Of a stretch of DNA of 64,000 bases, positions 45,939 to 59,368 are shown piece after piece (the stretch's first letter is position 1; every line of letters begins with the position of its first letter). Under the pieces are notes generated by a model. That model did no database searches. It worked only from the letters and a program-made list of their open reading frames with translations, and had not been told where the DNA came from. Both the position numbers and the translations under genes were made by a program. Source of the DNA: Nymphaea colorata (taxonomy: Eukaryota > Streptophyta > Magnoliopsida > Nymphaeales > Nymphaeaceae); NCBI RefSeq assembly GCF_008831285.2, contig NC_045138.2:23841934-23905933 (forward strand). Direction: 5' to 3'.

Positions 45939-48900
45939 ACAGTCTCCATACCAATTAAGATAACTATGCTTGCACATGATTTAACACCAACCAACCCGTT
46001 TTTAGCATATGACCAAACTATACTATTTGGGTAGAGTTCATGCAGATGGCTGACATACCAAAGAAATTCACTTTTTTATTTCTATATTAATAAAGTGAGT
46101 CGGAATCTTCCTTCTCAAATGAGATAATAGATCTTATCAGTAGCTACAGTAGAGGAAAAAGAAGCCGGAGGGTGAGGTCCTCGTACCATATTCTTAGTAA
46201 GGAAGCGACCAAGTGCTGTTAGACGGAAGCTGCTGAGAGAAATGTGACTTGTATCCAATGGCAAATACCACGGGACAGGAGAATTGCGTGTAAGATCCAT
46301 CTCTCTCACAACCTGCATGTCAAGCAAGAACCAGTTGTTTATTCAATCTCACATTTGTTGCTGGCATCAAAACGTCCACTTGAGAAGAGTTAAAATAAAA
46401 ACCAATCCAGTATCAACCGCTACCTCAAACCCAGCTTGCTTTAGAGCTTCCAAACACTGTTCAGTTGATCTGACGTCTGGAAGGCCATTGCCCAGCTCTA
46501 TCTCTGCCTGTTTTGAAGAAAAATATATTACTGGATTAAACACATATTCCATCATGTCCTCCTTGAATGTGTCATTGGAAAGAGTAAGTTTTAAAATAAT
46601 CGAACCAACAGCTGATGAGGAGAAACAAGCATTCAAAAAGTTGCTGAGTCGGCTGTAAATGTTGTGGTCGACTCAGCCTGACACATAACAAATCACAAGT
46701 GACTTTCAATTCGGCAGGTTATGTTTAATGGCACATTTTTTAAATAAAGAATCTAAGCCCTTGTAATAATTTTGCCTTAAATATAAGAACCTAAAATTGA
46801 GAGTCCCTATTTCATCGCTTCTTTGTGCCTCCAGTAAGGGTTGGAGGAACCATCATCACCTGCTTTATCTGTCTATCAACCAGATTCCGACAACTAAACC
46901 AGCAGGATGGTGATTTTGACAACATTACCAGCATCAACAAGGAATCCAAGAAACGCAATAGAAAATGTCATATTTCAGGCTTGGATTTTATTATTGCTAT
47001 TTAATGTCTAATATCTAATATTTTATTGTGTAACAATATAACAGTATGTTGTTATATATGAAGTTCTAGTTACACATTACACACATAGCTTGTTAGCCTT
47101 GTCTAATAACCGCCATAAAAAAAACCAAATGTTAATGCCTGCAAAATGCTAATGTTAAAAGAAGGATCTTTAAGGACCTCCTCACGACCACAAGGAAAGG
47201 ATCATGGAGGAGAGTTTAGATCCATGTTGATAAGCAAAAAAAAAAAAAAAATAGAGCAAAATTTGGTTCACATATGAAACAAATGGTAGGCTTAAACATC
47301 ATAGAACAATGTTGGATAAGAAGGCCAGGGATAAGTTGTGCTCAGGCATTGCATGGGTTCTCTATCATCCATCAATTCCTATAAATTCAGTCAATCCACC
47401 TTACTTTGTGAAGATGATTGAAATTTGTTCATCAATAGGAATGGGTTTGAAGTTTCCATCATTATTTGAAATTTCTAGAATGATATCAAAAGAAGGAAGA
47501 AGATTAGTTAATATTTTAAAGAATATAAGAAATCATGATCTGAAACGGATTGTTCTTTTACAGTTAATGCTAACGTTTATCAAAGCAACATTAATAAAGT
47601 TTTTGGTTCACTGTATAAAAGACATTTCTTAAATTGAGTTGATGCAATTCATATTACGAAGAATCAAGAGATTTTTTTTTTTTAATTTTTCAATGTACTG
47701 GTAAACATAGTAGGTGTCAACTGTCAAGCATATTGTTTAAGTACATCATTTTTTTTCTGTCTTTGTGATATGTACTGAATTATGATATATTTTACATATC
47801 CAATGAGTTAATAACTTAATATTTAATAACCAATTATATTCTATGCAAATAATTCCACATGATGCACCAATTATCTTGCAGCTGAAGAAATGTTAGAGAA
47901 TGAGAACAAAATGCAAAAAAAAAAAAAAAAAAACAAAGAAAACGTTTGGACTCTTTTTGCAGCTCATTGCCTAGATTTTATACATGAAATATCAATAAAA
48001 TCAAAATAATAGCAGGATGTGTGGAAAAAAAAAAAAAAAGTTCATCTACAATCACAATTTTGCCTTAAATTTGAGGACTGAATTTCGTAAAAAGAAAGAG
48101 ATTCTGCACTCAGTTGTGCGCCACTAACTTTGTCATGCTTGAATGTTTGTTAGAACATCGAATTGACTGTAGAAAAATTAAATGGAGCATGTCAAAATAT
48201 TCAACATTTACTAATGAAAAAGAAATTAAAGAAATAATATTGTTAATTTTTAGTGGGTTCGTAAATCAACTGTAACAATAGAGCCTCTAATCCATGTTTA
48301 CAAATGGTCGTTGGAGAAGAAAATCCTACAATGAGATATATTCATGAAGCTATGGGTAGAGCCCAAGAGAAGACATTAAAAAAAATCAAGATAATGAAGA
48401 GAGAGAGAATGGAAAACTTATTGAAAAATAATTGACAATCAATAGTAAAATAAACCTCATCATCCTCTTCATGCAATTGCATATTATTACATCCTAAATC
48501 TGGATATAGTACACATTTTTTAAAGTATGTTATATGTTTATATTGCTTGATTTATGATTTTCCTAAGATTTGAAGCTGTGTTGATACCTATTGTGATTCA
48601 AAAAGCATCCTAAGGTCAGGCATAGTTTCTTTCAACATATTAGAAAGTTGGAGTCAAATACCCAAAAGGAGTAAGGGCATCAAGATCACAGGCAGTTTAG
48701 ATCCTCTACTTATTCAACCTAATAGTATTTATTTGCATCTTCTATCTATCTTTAGCATGAGTTATTTAAAGATATAAGCTCAAATGTTCATAGTTCAATA
48801 GCTATAATAACAAGAGAAGAGGACAAGACAAGTGATGGGTGTTTTAAGTGTGCATATATTTTGCACTTGTTGGGTTTAATTGAGGACTTCTCTAGTCAAC

Positions 48901-51900
48901 TTAATATTTTTGCGTATTTGGAATTTGAATTATAATATGCCAATGATCAGAGAATCTAAAAGTGGCTGGAAGGGGATTGTTGAGATTTCAATCTTGTTCG
49001 CTGTTAAGGGAGAGTTGTTTTGGCATAGTGGAGATAGCTTGGAAAATCCCTGTGCGTGCATGTCCAATGGTAAGAGTTCTTGCAAAGCTTGCAGCAGTGA
49101 GAAGTAAATTGGCTGTCTGGAACCGAACAGTTTTTGGCAATGTGTTCCAAAAATGTTCTGCTGTAGTGCAAGAATTAGAAAGACTTCAGTCAAGGTCTGG
49201 TTTGGGAGTTATGTACGATATCAACTATGAGTTGATTATTAGACAAGAGTTGGAATTATGCTTGCTGGAGGAAGAATCATATTGGAAACAATGTTATAGA
49301 GCTTGATGGCTTAAAGATGGGGATAAAATCTTCTCATTCCTTCATAAATGTGGTTAATAAAAAGCAATGCAACAAGATTACTGAGATATAATGGAATGGT
49401 TATGATGTTTCTGATCCTCCATCTATGTTTGTTTGACTTTACTTGATGTTAGTTTGACTTATCTCTAAATTATACAAGTAACCAATCATTCTACAACAAC
49501 TCAATGCTCAAATCACAGGTAAACTATTGTTTTCCTTTTAGAAAAAATAGTTAACAAACCCCTATATATATATATAGGTATGAAAACTAGCTACATGATT
49601 AAATGGACAATTTATGAAAATTAAAAGTAATGCAGTCAATTTAGGAATATCAAATGCCATTCACTAGATGTAACACAGTAACAACCATCAAATACCTAGA
49701 CCTAAAACAAATTCGAAGTTCCATGTGCATGTGGGAATCAAATTTGCCATAAAATAAGTCTCACGGTGAGCCTAGGTGTTGAAGAGCACAGCTAATATTA
49801 TATAAAGCCTAAGGTTGGCTGTCCTAAGCAACCTGCCTCGTGAAAATGCTTACATCATGGCTAGGGTACTTGGGTGTCCAATAATCTATATCTTTTTCTC
49901 TGTAATAACCTAGAAAATCTTTTGTATGTCTAATTTTTCCTTTTCCACCCTTTTCGTCTACTTTAAGAAACAGCTTTTTTTCTTTTTCTTCTTTTGGTTC
50001 TGTCTTCTTTCTCTCTTTTTTTTGTTGTTCTGCAAATCTTCCTTTTCGCATATAGCATCTCATAAACCATGATATAAGTTGATCTATTAACTGATAATAA
50101 GTTCAGAAAGTCCTGAACACATACGTACACATCTATGCATGCCTGCCTAGGCTGGTTGTTCCTACATGACCTATATAAAAATGTTCAATAGCCTACATTT
50201 TTTCTTCAGAACTTGGAATTTTTGTCTTTGTCATCTCTTTTATTTTTCTTTTTTTCTTTCTTCCTCTACTATTAGAGGCAGTTTTCTCACTTTCCTGCCT
50301 CTTCTTCTTTGTTTTTTTTTTTATGCAGATCTTCCTCTTTTCATTTTAATATGCCCACTGATATGCACTACACTGGTTCAGCCAAACTGAATGGTACACA
50401 AACATGGATACTCGTATAGTTCGCATGCTATTATATTCTTTCTTGTTAAGATGGAATTTGTGATTATATTGAGTATTTATGTTCCCCTTTTCTTTTAGTT
50501 CAATTACTGAAATTAGGTTATAGTCACAGGCTTTAGGCAACAAAAATAAAAATGAGTGATTTAGCAATTGGTACCTAGCAAAGTACAAGATTTTGCAGAT
50601 TCAGTAATGATGAATAGCATTGATGTCAAAATGAAAATTTGCTGTTCATATCTTATTTAACCTGCAAAGTTCAATTGTTACATTTTATTGAATTTGATCT
50701 TTATACTCCAAATTATGCCTACTATTGTGTATAGAATGTTTAATGTGTTACGTATTAGTGTGGTTGTAGACATTGATTTGAAGTGTTCTCAAAAAACGCA
50801 GGGAGACCGCCTTACATATAAACATACATATTATATATCTATATATATACAGTAAGAATAAGATTAAATTTTTAATAAAAAAAACATATGTTTCATTGTT
50901 TACATTTATAAAGCATAGATTTACTAAATAAAATAGCAAAATATACCAAAGAACATACAAAACAAGCCTATTATGCCCTTTATGAGCATCCATGTCGACA
51001 TGGGTTTGGTGCCCTTGCAGAAGAGTCCATGTGATGTACGTGCATTTTAATTCTTCCACTGCTACAAGTTGACAGTCACAAAGTCTTCATTGATGATTCA
51101 GTTTCATTGTTGATTTTACCATTTAACTTTTCTATTTGGTTGATTTGCTTTTTTCCCCCCAGTTCTTGAGACCACTTAATGCACCTCAAACCACCCAATC
51201 TCTTTTGGTGCTCACTTTCAGCACCTAAGCTGCATCAGATGCCGATTAAGAACATAGAATAAAATTTCAGGATTGTAGGAAACTTATTTCAGGATTGTAG
51301 GAAACTTATTTGGTAAACTTCATGCAATATTTACTTGCAACTTAAATATTAACCATCTAAACCAAATAATAAGAACAAAGAATGATCAGGGAACAGGTAG
51401 TAAAACAAAATGGCACGCACCAACAATGTTGCAGCAGGATCTAACCTTTATTTTCTGGTGTTCAGCATTGCTAGGATCATAGGAGTCTGTCATACACCAC
51501 TCATATGCAGCAAAACATTGACCAGGCTTTAGCACTCGATAGATCTCCTTGTAGCATCCAAGCTGTTGCTCACACATAACGAGTTTCATGAAACCTTATC
51601 ATAGCAAACTTTCAGCATAAACACTATCGTATAAAAGAAAGAAGGCTATAGAAAGAAATACATACTGCATCTGGAGCATGGCAAGTGGCTTCAATGGCAT
51701 ATATTGCATCAAAACTATTGTCAGGAAAAGGTATATTCATGAAGTCAGCCTGCAACAAAATGTGAAAAGTCAACGTGACTAGTTGCCAGTCAACCAAAAT
51801 TTACAAAAATATGTACTGTTATTGGAGTTTAAACTATAAAGCAAAAGACGAACATGGTGAGAGCTAGACAAAGGAGAAAAAGAGAAGATGGTCTGCATAT

Positions 51901-54900
51901 TTAAGGCTGACCCACCTTTACAAAGTTGCAGAATTTGTCCACTCCAGCTATGTGGTTAAGTGTCTGTCATCAGATGAACAAGATATACAGAAACCTTTAA
52001 AATCAAACCACAAAGTTCGGCAAATGCCTATATATGAAAACTTACGAACACATAGGAAAGAGTACAGAACTCTGCATTCAATATAAAGTCACTACATTTT
52101 TTAGGTTTCTCAGTACTTATCTGTAATTGAAGATCACAAAAAACACTATTTCATGATATTGGCATGTGTATGTGAGAAATATCTCGGTCAATGCATGGTG
52201 AAGGAAATGTGTTGTCCTTACACATTGATATTCACCTCAATTTTTCAATCCAAGTTTCTAAAATTCACAACCTTATTATACTGCAACCCAAACGGGCTAT
52301 GTGGTTAAGTTTAAAAAATTTTAAAAACTAAAAAATAGGGGAAAATAAAGTAAGTGAGAAACTAATAACACAAACATCAGAAGATAATTAAATTTGCAAC
52401 AAATAAAAATAGAAAATGAAAAAAAACCTGTTTGGCATTAAAAAAACTGAAAAAGTAAAAAAAAACGTGTTAAAAAACGAGTTAAAAACACGTTTTTTTA
52501 GTTTTGAATTTTTTTTAAAAAAAAACACTCCTTTTTTAGTTTTAAATGGCCATTTAATTTAGCATTCGAAAAAAAACGTGTTTTCTGAGAAAGTAAAAAA
52601 CATATGTAAAACCAAACAGCTCTGAATGATTCCTAAATTTCTAAAACAAATTCAAATCTTCCGAAAATAATGACCAAAGAAAATGAAAGGATTCTTACAG
52701 TTCCTCTTGTTATTTGGTATTCGTTGTTGTTCAACCCTGTAACAGATGCAAGACTGCAAATAACAAAAACATATGTAAAACCTGCATAGTCTTTGTATCA
52801 ATTTATGGTTGTCAATAAAAGATAGGAAATATTAGTTGCATACAACTAACATTTCAAGTCCAATGTAATAAACTATATCACGTAGGTGCAGGTGCAGGTG
52901 CCGATGCATCATTAAGGTACGAGTGCATACAGACACACACGAAAGGTAACAACTAACAGTTGTAGTTTAGTATTCACCAATCCACAAGCAGCAAAATAGC
53001 AAACAGTCAAATGCAAACATCACTTTTTGCCTTCATAAATTCTAGACGAGAAGCATGGTTTTTAACTTTTTAGTGGAAATAGCATGCTAAATCCAGTAAG
53101 CTGTATGGTTTCCTACCTATATATACACCACTGTATAGAATCATACCTAACTATATTATTGCACTAGAGAGGGACTGAGAGAGAACCAGATGATGCATGC
53201 ATCACAAAAGCAAAAATTTCTGGAACTTGAAGTACAGAATACTGAGACGAAACACAGAGAGAAAGGAGAAAGAGAGATATGCATATATACCATAAGCGCA
53301 AAATCGTTTCTGAAACTTGATGTAAGCATCCTAAAATCCAAACAGACAGAGGACAGCAAAAAAGTACAGAAACCAGAACTTGAAAGGAGAAAGCATTGCT
53401 GGTTAGGTGGAGACCCTTGGACCTGATGGCTCATAGAGAGAGAGAGAGAGAGGGAGAGAGAGTTGCAAGGAGAGTTTTCACTTTCACCAAACCCCTTTTT
53501 ACTTTTTCTTTTGGTTATCATTTGTTGTCAAAAAGTTGGACAGTGTTAGACTTGGTCAATGTTGACCTAGCTTAAGCTAAGGATAGAAAGACCCATTGTG
53601 CACCCATGGAAATTTCACTGCACACAACTTGCCAGTATCCTACCAAACCTTACATGAAACCATCGTGCAGACAACCACAATGTAGGTGCTTCACATCTTG
53701 GCATACCCATACAAGCACCAGCATGGTGCGGTAGTTTAGTAGGTGCATCCATGTGACTTAGATTATAAAGTTCATATACTTGATAAAGAAGACTGATTAT
53801 AAATAAAAGTGTGAGACATCTAAAATCTGAAGTAATCAAACAAAAAAGATGGCATTTCATATAGCATTCTTTCTACACTTAAATTATACTGAAGGTACTA
53901 TGGTTTTAGCGTTGAACAACTTCTGGTTAGGAGGTCCAAGCATTTTCTGGAAGAACGTCATGAATAAAGTTTCTCAAATTGTGAAATTCATGCCTGCCAA
54001 TTCTTTGGCTGCTCAACCTAATAATAAAACAGAATAGGAAATTTCCTCCCATTCTTTAAGTAATGAGCCAATTGACCTAGTTTATTGTAGAAAATGAAAA
54101 TTCAGACACGCTTTTGTCAGAATAGTTCACATGAAATGAAAGCACAAAACATTACCTGAACCTAGCAATTTCTCGAAGTGGTCCTCCGATACCACAACCA
54201 ACATCCAACACCTACAGCTTGGAAATGTTTATATTCCACACTAACAACTATATAAATGCACAGAACCAACTGGGCAGTAACTAATGAAAATATTATTAAT
54301 AGATACACCTTCATCCCAGGTTCCAGACGAAGTTGTAAAGCAAGAAAATGTTCATGACGCTTGATGCTTTCCTGAAGAGACTCCTTTTTCCATCTACAAG
54401 ATGTTTAATGTTTAGTAACTTTTACAAAGCAAACAGTATCCACAAAGATATACATGCAGATATAAATAACCATCAAACTTATAACCATTAGCAACAGATC
54501 TTGTATGTGGACTTATACTCAAGAAAAGTAATTCAATATCTGAATTAACCAAAGCTCCTGATAAATAGGAGAAAATAGGCATACAACCTTGGAGCAAAAT
54601 GAAAAGATTCTCCCCAACCAAATTCATAGAAGCTAGTCGAAAGATCATAGTACTTGTTCACCTGGAAGAGGGAAAAGAAACATACATGTCAAAGCAAGAA
54701 TAATCACAAGCACTTTTAATAATTCCAAAATGCTAAAAAGAGATAAAAATAAATATCCTCTCAAGATTGACGAGGCATAAACATATTAACAGACAATAAG
54801 CACACAAATATGCATGTTAGACAACAGAAATAAAATATCTCAAGCTTCCACTTTGTTTCTTTTTTACTGGTGACACTGATATTCACTAATATCACAAACA

Positions 54901-57340
54901 TCACAGGTAATTAAAGGTTTGCTTTCCAACCTCCACATCAGCCTTTTTTTCATTTTACCAGCAATCATTGTATAGTCTATTCCATAGCCCGAAATACTGT
55001 TCTTGGAAATTTCTCAGAAAAGGAACGTTTTTTCAAACTTTTTCTCTTATGAAAATCTCAGGAGTTCAATATTTAGAAAATATATAATGAATTCTAAAAA
55101 TTAAATATATAAAAATTCCAAAAGAATTTCAAGCTCCTTTTTTTTTTCCCACATTCATATTCTGATGTCCTTTCTGTTCCTCACTTTTGTGACTTTCAGA
55201 GGCATTAAGCTAACCAGACTTATTTTACCACCATGTTTGCCTCACAAGAACCTTTTGACGTTCTCAAGAACTCAAAAACTTCACTACATGGTACATACTA
55301 AGTAGACAGTGACCTTGATTATATTTCATGATCATTGCTAAAAAATGGGAAAGTTTTTTTATCAAAAAATGCAAAACAAAAAGGGAAAATAAAGCAAAAA
55401 AGGGAAGTAGCAATGTTTAACAAAAGATCAAAATAAAACTGCATCTTTGTAGCATTCTTTCAATTTTTTTCCCTTCATCAGGAATTTTTTTCAATACATA
55501 TTAATTTTTTAGGGTTTCTTTCATTGCAACAAATAACATTCTCAGGTTTTGAACAGCAAGGTCTTTTTCAAGCATCATTTGGCAGAGTTAATTTGATCAA
55601 GAAAATCTTAACTTTTAGGTAAAGATAACATACATGACAAACTAATAAAGACAAAAAAAATAGATAAATGATGAAAACTAATTTTTTGATGATGATAAAT
55701 AATTTATGTTCAAAGTTTAACCCATGATATTAATGATGAAAAAGAGAAAAATAAAACAAGGGAAGAAAAGGGAGAAAATGGGAAAAAATTGCATTCCAAC
55801 ATTAATTATATAAATTACATTAATCATATATATAAATGACATTAATCATATATAATAATTTATTGGTTTACTAACTTTATTTGATTATATCCTTAACCAT
55901 TTCTTTATTTTTTGTTGTGAGGAGCTTACCATGAATCCGCTAACTTCTGTTTTTTTTTTTTCAAAAATGAGGTTTTTTCATTTTTTTTTCTATTTTTTAA
56001 TATGAGTATCATGTTTTTTTTTTCAGAAAAAGAATATTTTTCTGAATATTTTGAGCAATGTTTTATTGTAAAACTCATAAAAAGTGAAATGCTATCATCA
56101 GAACCCATATTATGGCTTCATAGTTAGACAAGGATTTGTTTTTTACTAGAGAGCCGAGAGGTTTGCTTCATATGATAACAAGTTGCTTGTGATTGATTGT
56201 TGATGCCAACAACGTGCGGCTCCCCTCCAAGTGGCCAAATGCACAGGATCGTCATTGAAGATTCCAGCATGCTTCTCACTAGGTGAGGGTAGCGTGGCCT
56301 ACACAACGAGGGTGGCAAGGATTGAGTACTACAGGTGATTAGGTGGGGAGGAGTTGATGCAGATCACTGCCAGATTTTGCGGGGTAAGATCCAATAAGAC
56401 CAATATGCTCCTCCCTTCGCAGGCTGACTAGCTGGTAGTGGCTGACTGACTGGCCCAATGGGCTCCCTGTTTCACAGATTCTGACCACTCCAATGGCGAA
56501 TGACATGTATTCGCTTGATCACCAAGGTGGTGATCTACTAACCTATTATTGTAGGTTGACAACTTTGGCGCCCTACATCCTTGGATCAGGACACATGATG
56601 CAAATGCATGTTATCTAGGTAGAGAAGGGGTTTGGCTCTAGAGGTGTGGCTATGGTTTTGTTTAACATATTATCAAATATTTTGATGAATGCTTTTGTAA
56701 TAAAATTGATAAAAAAATAAAAATTTTCATGTTTTTCTTATTTTTTATATGTTTTAAATTTTTCTGAACTCCCAAGATTTTCCCAAGCTAAAGTAAGCTT
56801 TCATGTTAAGACCCAATAAAATCTTTGCCAATAAAAAAAAAAAAAAACCAAGAAGGATATATTTTCACTGGACACAATACCAAGGAGGGGCTTATTTATA
56901 TCTCAAAATAAAATTATTAAACCCCTGCAAACAATAAATGCATCTAAAAACTAGGAAAGGAATTATCATGGGCTAATTGGTTCAATAGGTTAGCAAATTG
57001 ATGTCCAAAAGTACATGGTACTAAACAGAAGCAATACTAGAACGCAGATATCTTTTCATCATTAATAGATTCATTCAAGAAAAGGACTACCTGGAGTACC
57101 CTGAATTTACAACAATCAGGCAGAAACAATTAGGTGACTATCGACAAAGAAATTGGAGTTCTAAGAAACACGATATTTTTCAGACATAGCTTTCATCATT
57201 AATAGCTTCACTCAATATGATGAAAGAAATACAGTTATATAAGGAAAAAAATGCTTTCTAACAGAAATATTACCATATCTGCATAGTTAGATTTCCTGTC
57301 CTCCTCTCTACCTCCAAAAGAAACATGATACTTCTCATAC
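43930..57340 (-). CDS. SMT1: Sterol C-24 methyltransferase 1, 5' exon missing
   Basis: SMT1 transfers a methyl group from S-adenosylmethionine to C-24 of cycloartenol, the first side-chain alkylation of phytosterol synthesis. Twelve exons in agreeing phase, 5' to 3': 57340-57274, 54661-54588, 54393-54309, 54211-54156, 52753-52699, 51963-51916, 51749-51666, 51562-51446, 46507-46424, 46312-46187, 45851-45754, 44005-43930. They encode about 322 residues against about 336 for Arabidopsis SMT1; roughly 22-25 N-terminal residues (exon 1) are missing. Landmarks: [20 protein letters not shown] (sterol-binding region), [18 protein letters not shown] (SAM motif I), [43 protein letters not shown] and [27 protein letters not shown] and [11 protein letters not shown] mark SMT1, not SMT2. 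No stop or frameshift was found. The intron 46508-51445 is 4.9 kb and carries transposon debris. Intron 1 apparently hosts a gypsy/hAT nest. Confidence 0.94.
44886..44934. repeat. (CT)n microsatellite in the last SMT1 intron
   Basis: A CT run of about 24 units broken once by CACA. On the transcribed (minus) strand it reads GA. Confidence 0.9.
45885..45935. repeat. (GA)n microsatellite near an SMT1 exon
   Basis: About 25 uninterrupted GA units, 34 bp upstream (in transcript sense) of the exon 45851-45754. On the transcript it is a CU tract that could extend the polypyrimidine tract of that acceptor. Confidence 0.9.
47300..48410 (+). pseudogene. hAT transposase remnant in an SMT1 intron
   Basis: The plus-strand frame 47309-47632 reads ..[40 protein letters not shown] and ..[12 protein letters not shown]. 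These align by eye with the DUF659 region of hAT transposases, including that of the intact element at 59729 (NAANSFQFQAMANAIASIGPGFKMPS, LVNFLVYCPKG). Further on, [18 protein letters not shown] (about 48320-48375) matches RPSIGYLYEAMDKAKEA of the same family. The stretch between is broken and partly deleted, with A-runs. No terminal repeats were identified. It lies antisense to SMT1. Confidence 0.6.
48960..49420 (+). pseudogene. LINE ORF2 linker fragment in an SMT1 intron
   Basis: The frame 48962-49306 includes [26 protein letters not shown] and [18 protein letters not shown], then WLKDGDK.FSFLHKC. This is the conserved stretch between endonuclease and reverse transcriptase of plant L1-type LINEs ('W..N.FG.........L..LQ......EE..W.Q.....W...GD'). 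It is a short 5'- and 3'-truncated piece with stops. Confidence 0.6.
52432..52621. mobile_element. Likely MITE with CTGTTTGG termini in an SMT1 intron
   Basis: CTGTTTGG at the left and CCAAACAG at the right bound a very A/T-rich 190-bp segment. Internal arms also pair: AAAAAGTAAAAAAAAACGTG on the left against AAAACACG and CTTTTTTACTTTC-like sequence from the right. CACGTTTTTTT and AAAAAAACGTG recur. It has no coding capacity. A target duplication could not be fixed, so superfamily (hAT or Harbinger type) is open. Confidence 0.4.
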
Positions 57341-57511
57341 CTAATGTATCACAATAACAAAATGGCAAATTACATATAAAATACTATGAATATGCAGTAA
57401 AATGTACACATTTCAAACAACAAATAAATGCAAGAAATTGATCAATAAATGCATATATATTTAAATGTCTGATGGGTGTCTACCAGGAAATTACTAGATT
57501 ACTGTCTGATG

Positions 57512-57518
<7 letters not shown>

Positions 57519-57544
<26 letters not shown>
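57519..57544. repeat. (TA)n microsatellite in SMT1 intron 1
   Basis: About 13 TA units just beyond the first visible SMT1 exon. Confidence 0.9.
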
Positions 57545-57548
<4 letters not shown>

Positions 57549-57989
57549 AGTTATGCCTACCCACAGTAGCTTTTTGTTGTGCTACGTATCCAGGCAACAG
57601 CTCTACTTCATAACAAAAATTCCCTTAAAATAGTAAAGTGTAAGATACAGATGTTGTTCATACTGTGTTTTTGGTTCTACTTCAAGTCTTCAACCCTTGA
57701 AGAATTGAGTAATCAGTTCCATTACTAACATTCCTTCTTACAATTGTTAACCAGTATCCAAAAAGAATGTGTATATTTGAGAACTAATCTTAGTTGACTG
57801 GTTTAAGACTTTAACAGACCATCAGCAACCAGTCAGACTTGTTCACTGCCCCCACTTCCCACAATATGAAACCTGGGAACGATGTAGTAACATCAGGTTG
57901 AATGATGATATGATGGATGAAAGAATACGCGTATCTACTCTAAGAAACTAGCGACTGCATACTTTCTGAACAGTGAGGTAGTTTTAGTT

Positions 57990-59171
57990 CATTGACATGC
58001 AGTTGGTGTTTATCCAACCAGGAATTGTCACTGTTGTCTGTTTCTGTCATAAAGTTACTTTATATGATTTTATGCATTCGCCAAAATTTCTTTCAGCACC
58101 CTTTATCAAATCTCAGCTGCACAGCTGACGGTCTACCTTTTCATCTTGGCACTGTCGCTGGTATAGCAGCGATGCTCCCATAAACTGCCTCCTGTGGTGT
58201 CATTACTGTTGCTGAATACCAAGACAAGAGTGTTATAAGAATAGTCAGCCATGCTAGATACTTGGCCTAGCTATGAGGTTGTTTCCCTACAAAAGATTGC
58301 AGATGGATCTACAACATCTGAATAACAACTTTGGTTTGACCATTGATTGCAGATGATAAGTGGAGCTGATACGGAGTTTGATCCCTTGCAACGCAAAGTA
58401 CTCACGCATTACAAACTCAGAAATAATAGTCTCTCAATCACTTGCCACTGTTCTTGGCATACAATGTGACTTGCCCATATTTAAATAAAAAGCCTCGGCC
58501 ACTATCCACGTTGTGTATGGGTGGCATAATGGAATTAAGTGCCTAAATGGACCGATTCCGATGGGTGGTCCACCACCACTAATAATCACTGTCTTCCCTT
58601 GTGGTTCCAGCAGCACTTCAGTGAAATCTAGTAAAATGCCTTCCCAAATTTGTTAAGGAATTGGCAAAGGCTGCATTAGGCCTAGGGTCAGATGACCATG
58701 TACTTGTTCCTTTGGCACAGATAACAGTTTTGTACCAATTGCTTCATGCTACCCACATTCCTTTCCAATAGAGAGAAAACTTCAAGCACCTAAGGCCTAA
58801 GGAATCATTCTAAACATGCACGACCTGCTTCAGGTGACCTATGAAAATTCTCCAACAAAGTAGGAATCAACAGCGAATGTGGAAACAAGTAAATCCAAAC
58901 ATCATGACATGACATTTGATTATTCTCCCCTCATTGAGGATGGGAGGCTGGTTCCTCTATAACTTGCCGCATTAATCACTGTAGCTTTGAGGAATTCCTG
59001 TATTCCATGGATAGTCTTTCCCTACAATTTTGTCATGGGAATCCATAAAACGTGCAACTATCAAAAACATAGCCTAACTGCTTGGAGTTTCATCTTTGCT
59101 GTTACAACATTGAAATTTTCTAATCCACCAGACACTGCAGACTTCAGTGATCAATTAAGACTATGAACAGT
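57990..59171 (-). mobile_element. Ty3/gypsy element remnant: RNase H end and integrase
   Basis: Read on the minus strand, degraded fragments follow retroelement pol order. They include a zinc-binding-type 'NCYLCQRNKY', an integrase core frame (58434-58616) with FRHLIPLCHPYTTWIVAEAF and MPRTVASD, then traces of 'SAYHPQ..GQTEVV' and 'PHSWAKYLAWAEYSYNT' down to about 58000. Stops and frameshifts abound, so the copy is dead. It continues on the far side of the hAT insertion (62715 onward). It probably lies in SMT1 intron 1. LTRs were not found. Confidence 0.7.
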
Positions 59172-59189
59172 CACCCTAGCAATGTTGTA

Positions 59190-59368
59190 CGTATCGTATG
59201 ATACGACCCCGTATCGTACGATACGTATCGTATCGTTTGAAGAAAACGATACGATACACCCCTCGTATCGTAAAAAGGGGGTGTATCGGCCCTGTATCGC
59301 ACGTATCGTACGATACAGGGCCCGTATCGTACGATACGGGGCGATACACCCCGTATCGTACGATACGG
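59190..59368. repeat. Left subterminal palindromic array of the hAT element
   Basis: The array is dense in GTATCGTA and TACGATAC words. The 16-bp palindrome CGTATCGTACGATACG is present exactly at 59210-59225, 59323-59338 and 59352-59367, and with one terminal mismatch at 59302-59317. Subterminal repeats are the usual binding sites for hAT transposases. Here they are also self-complementary, so each could bind a symmetric dimer or extrude as a small cruciform (inference). Confidence 0.9.

Noticed and set aside
57341-57990. SMT1 exon 1 between the first visible exon and the gypsy remnant
   Set aside because: I searched the minus strand here for an ATG frame ending in the required phase before a GT donor with a sequence like the family N-terminus and found none.
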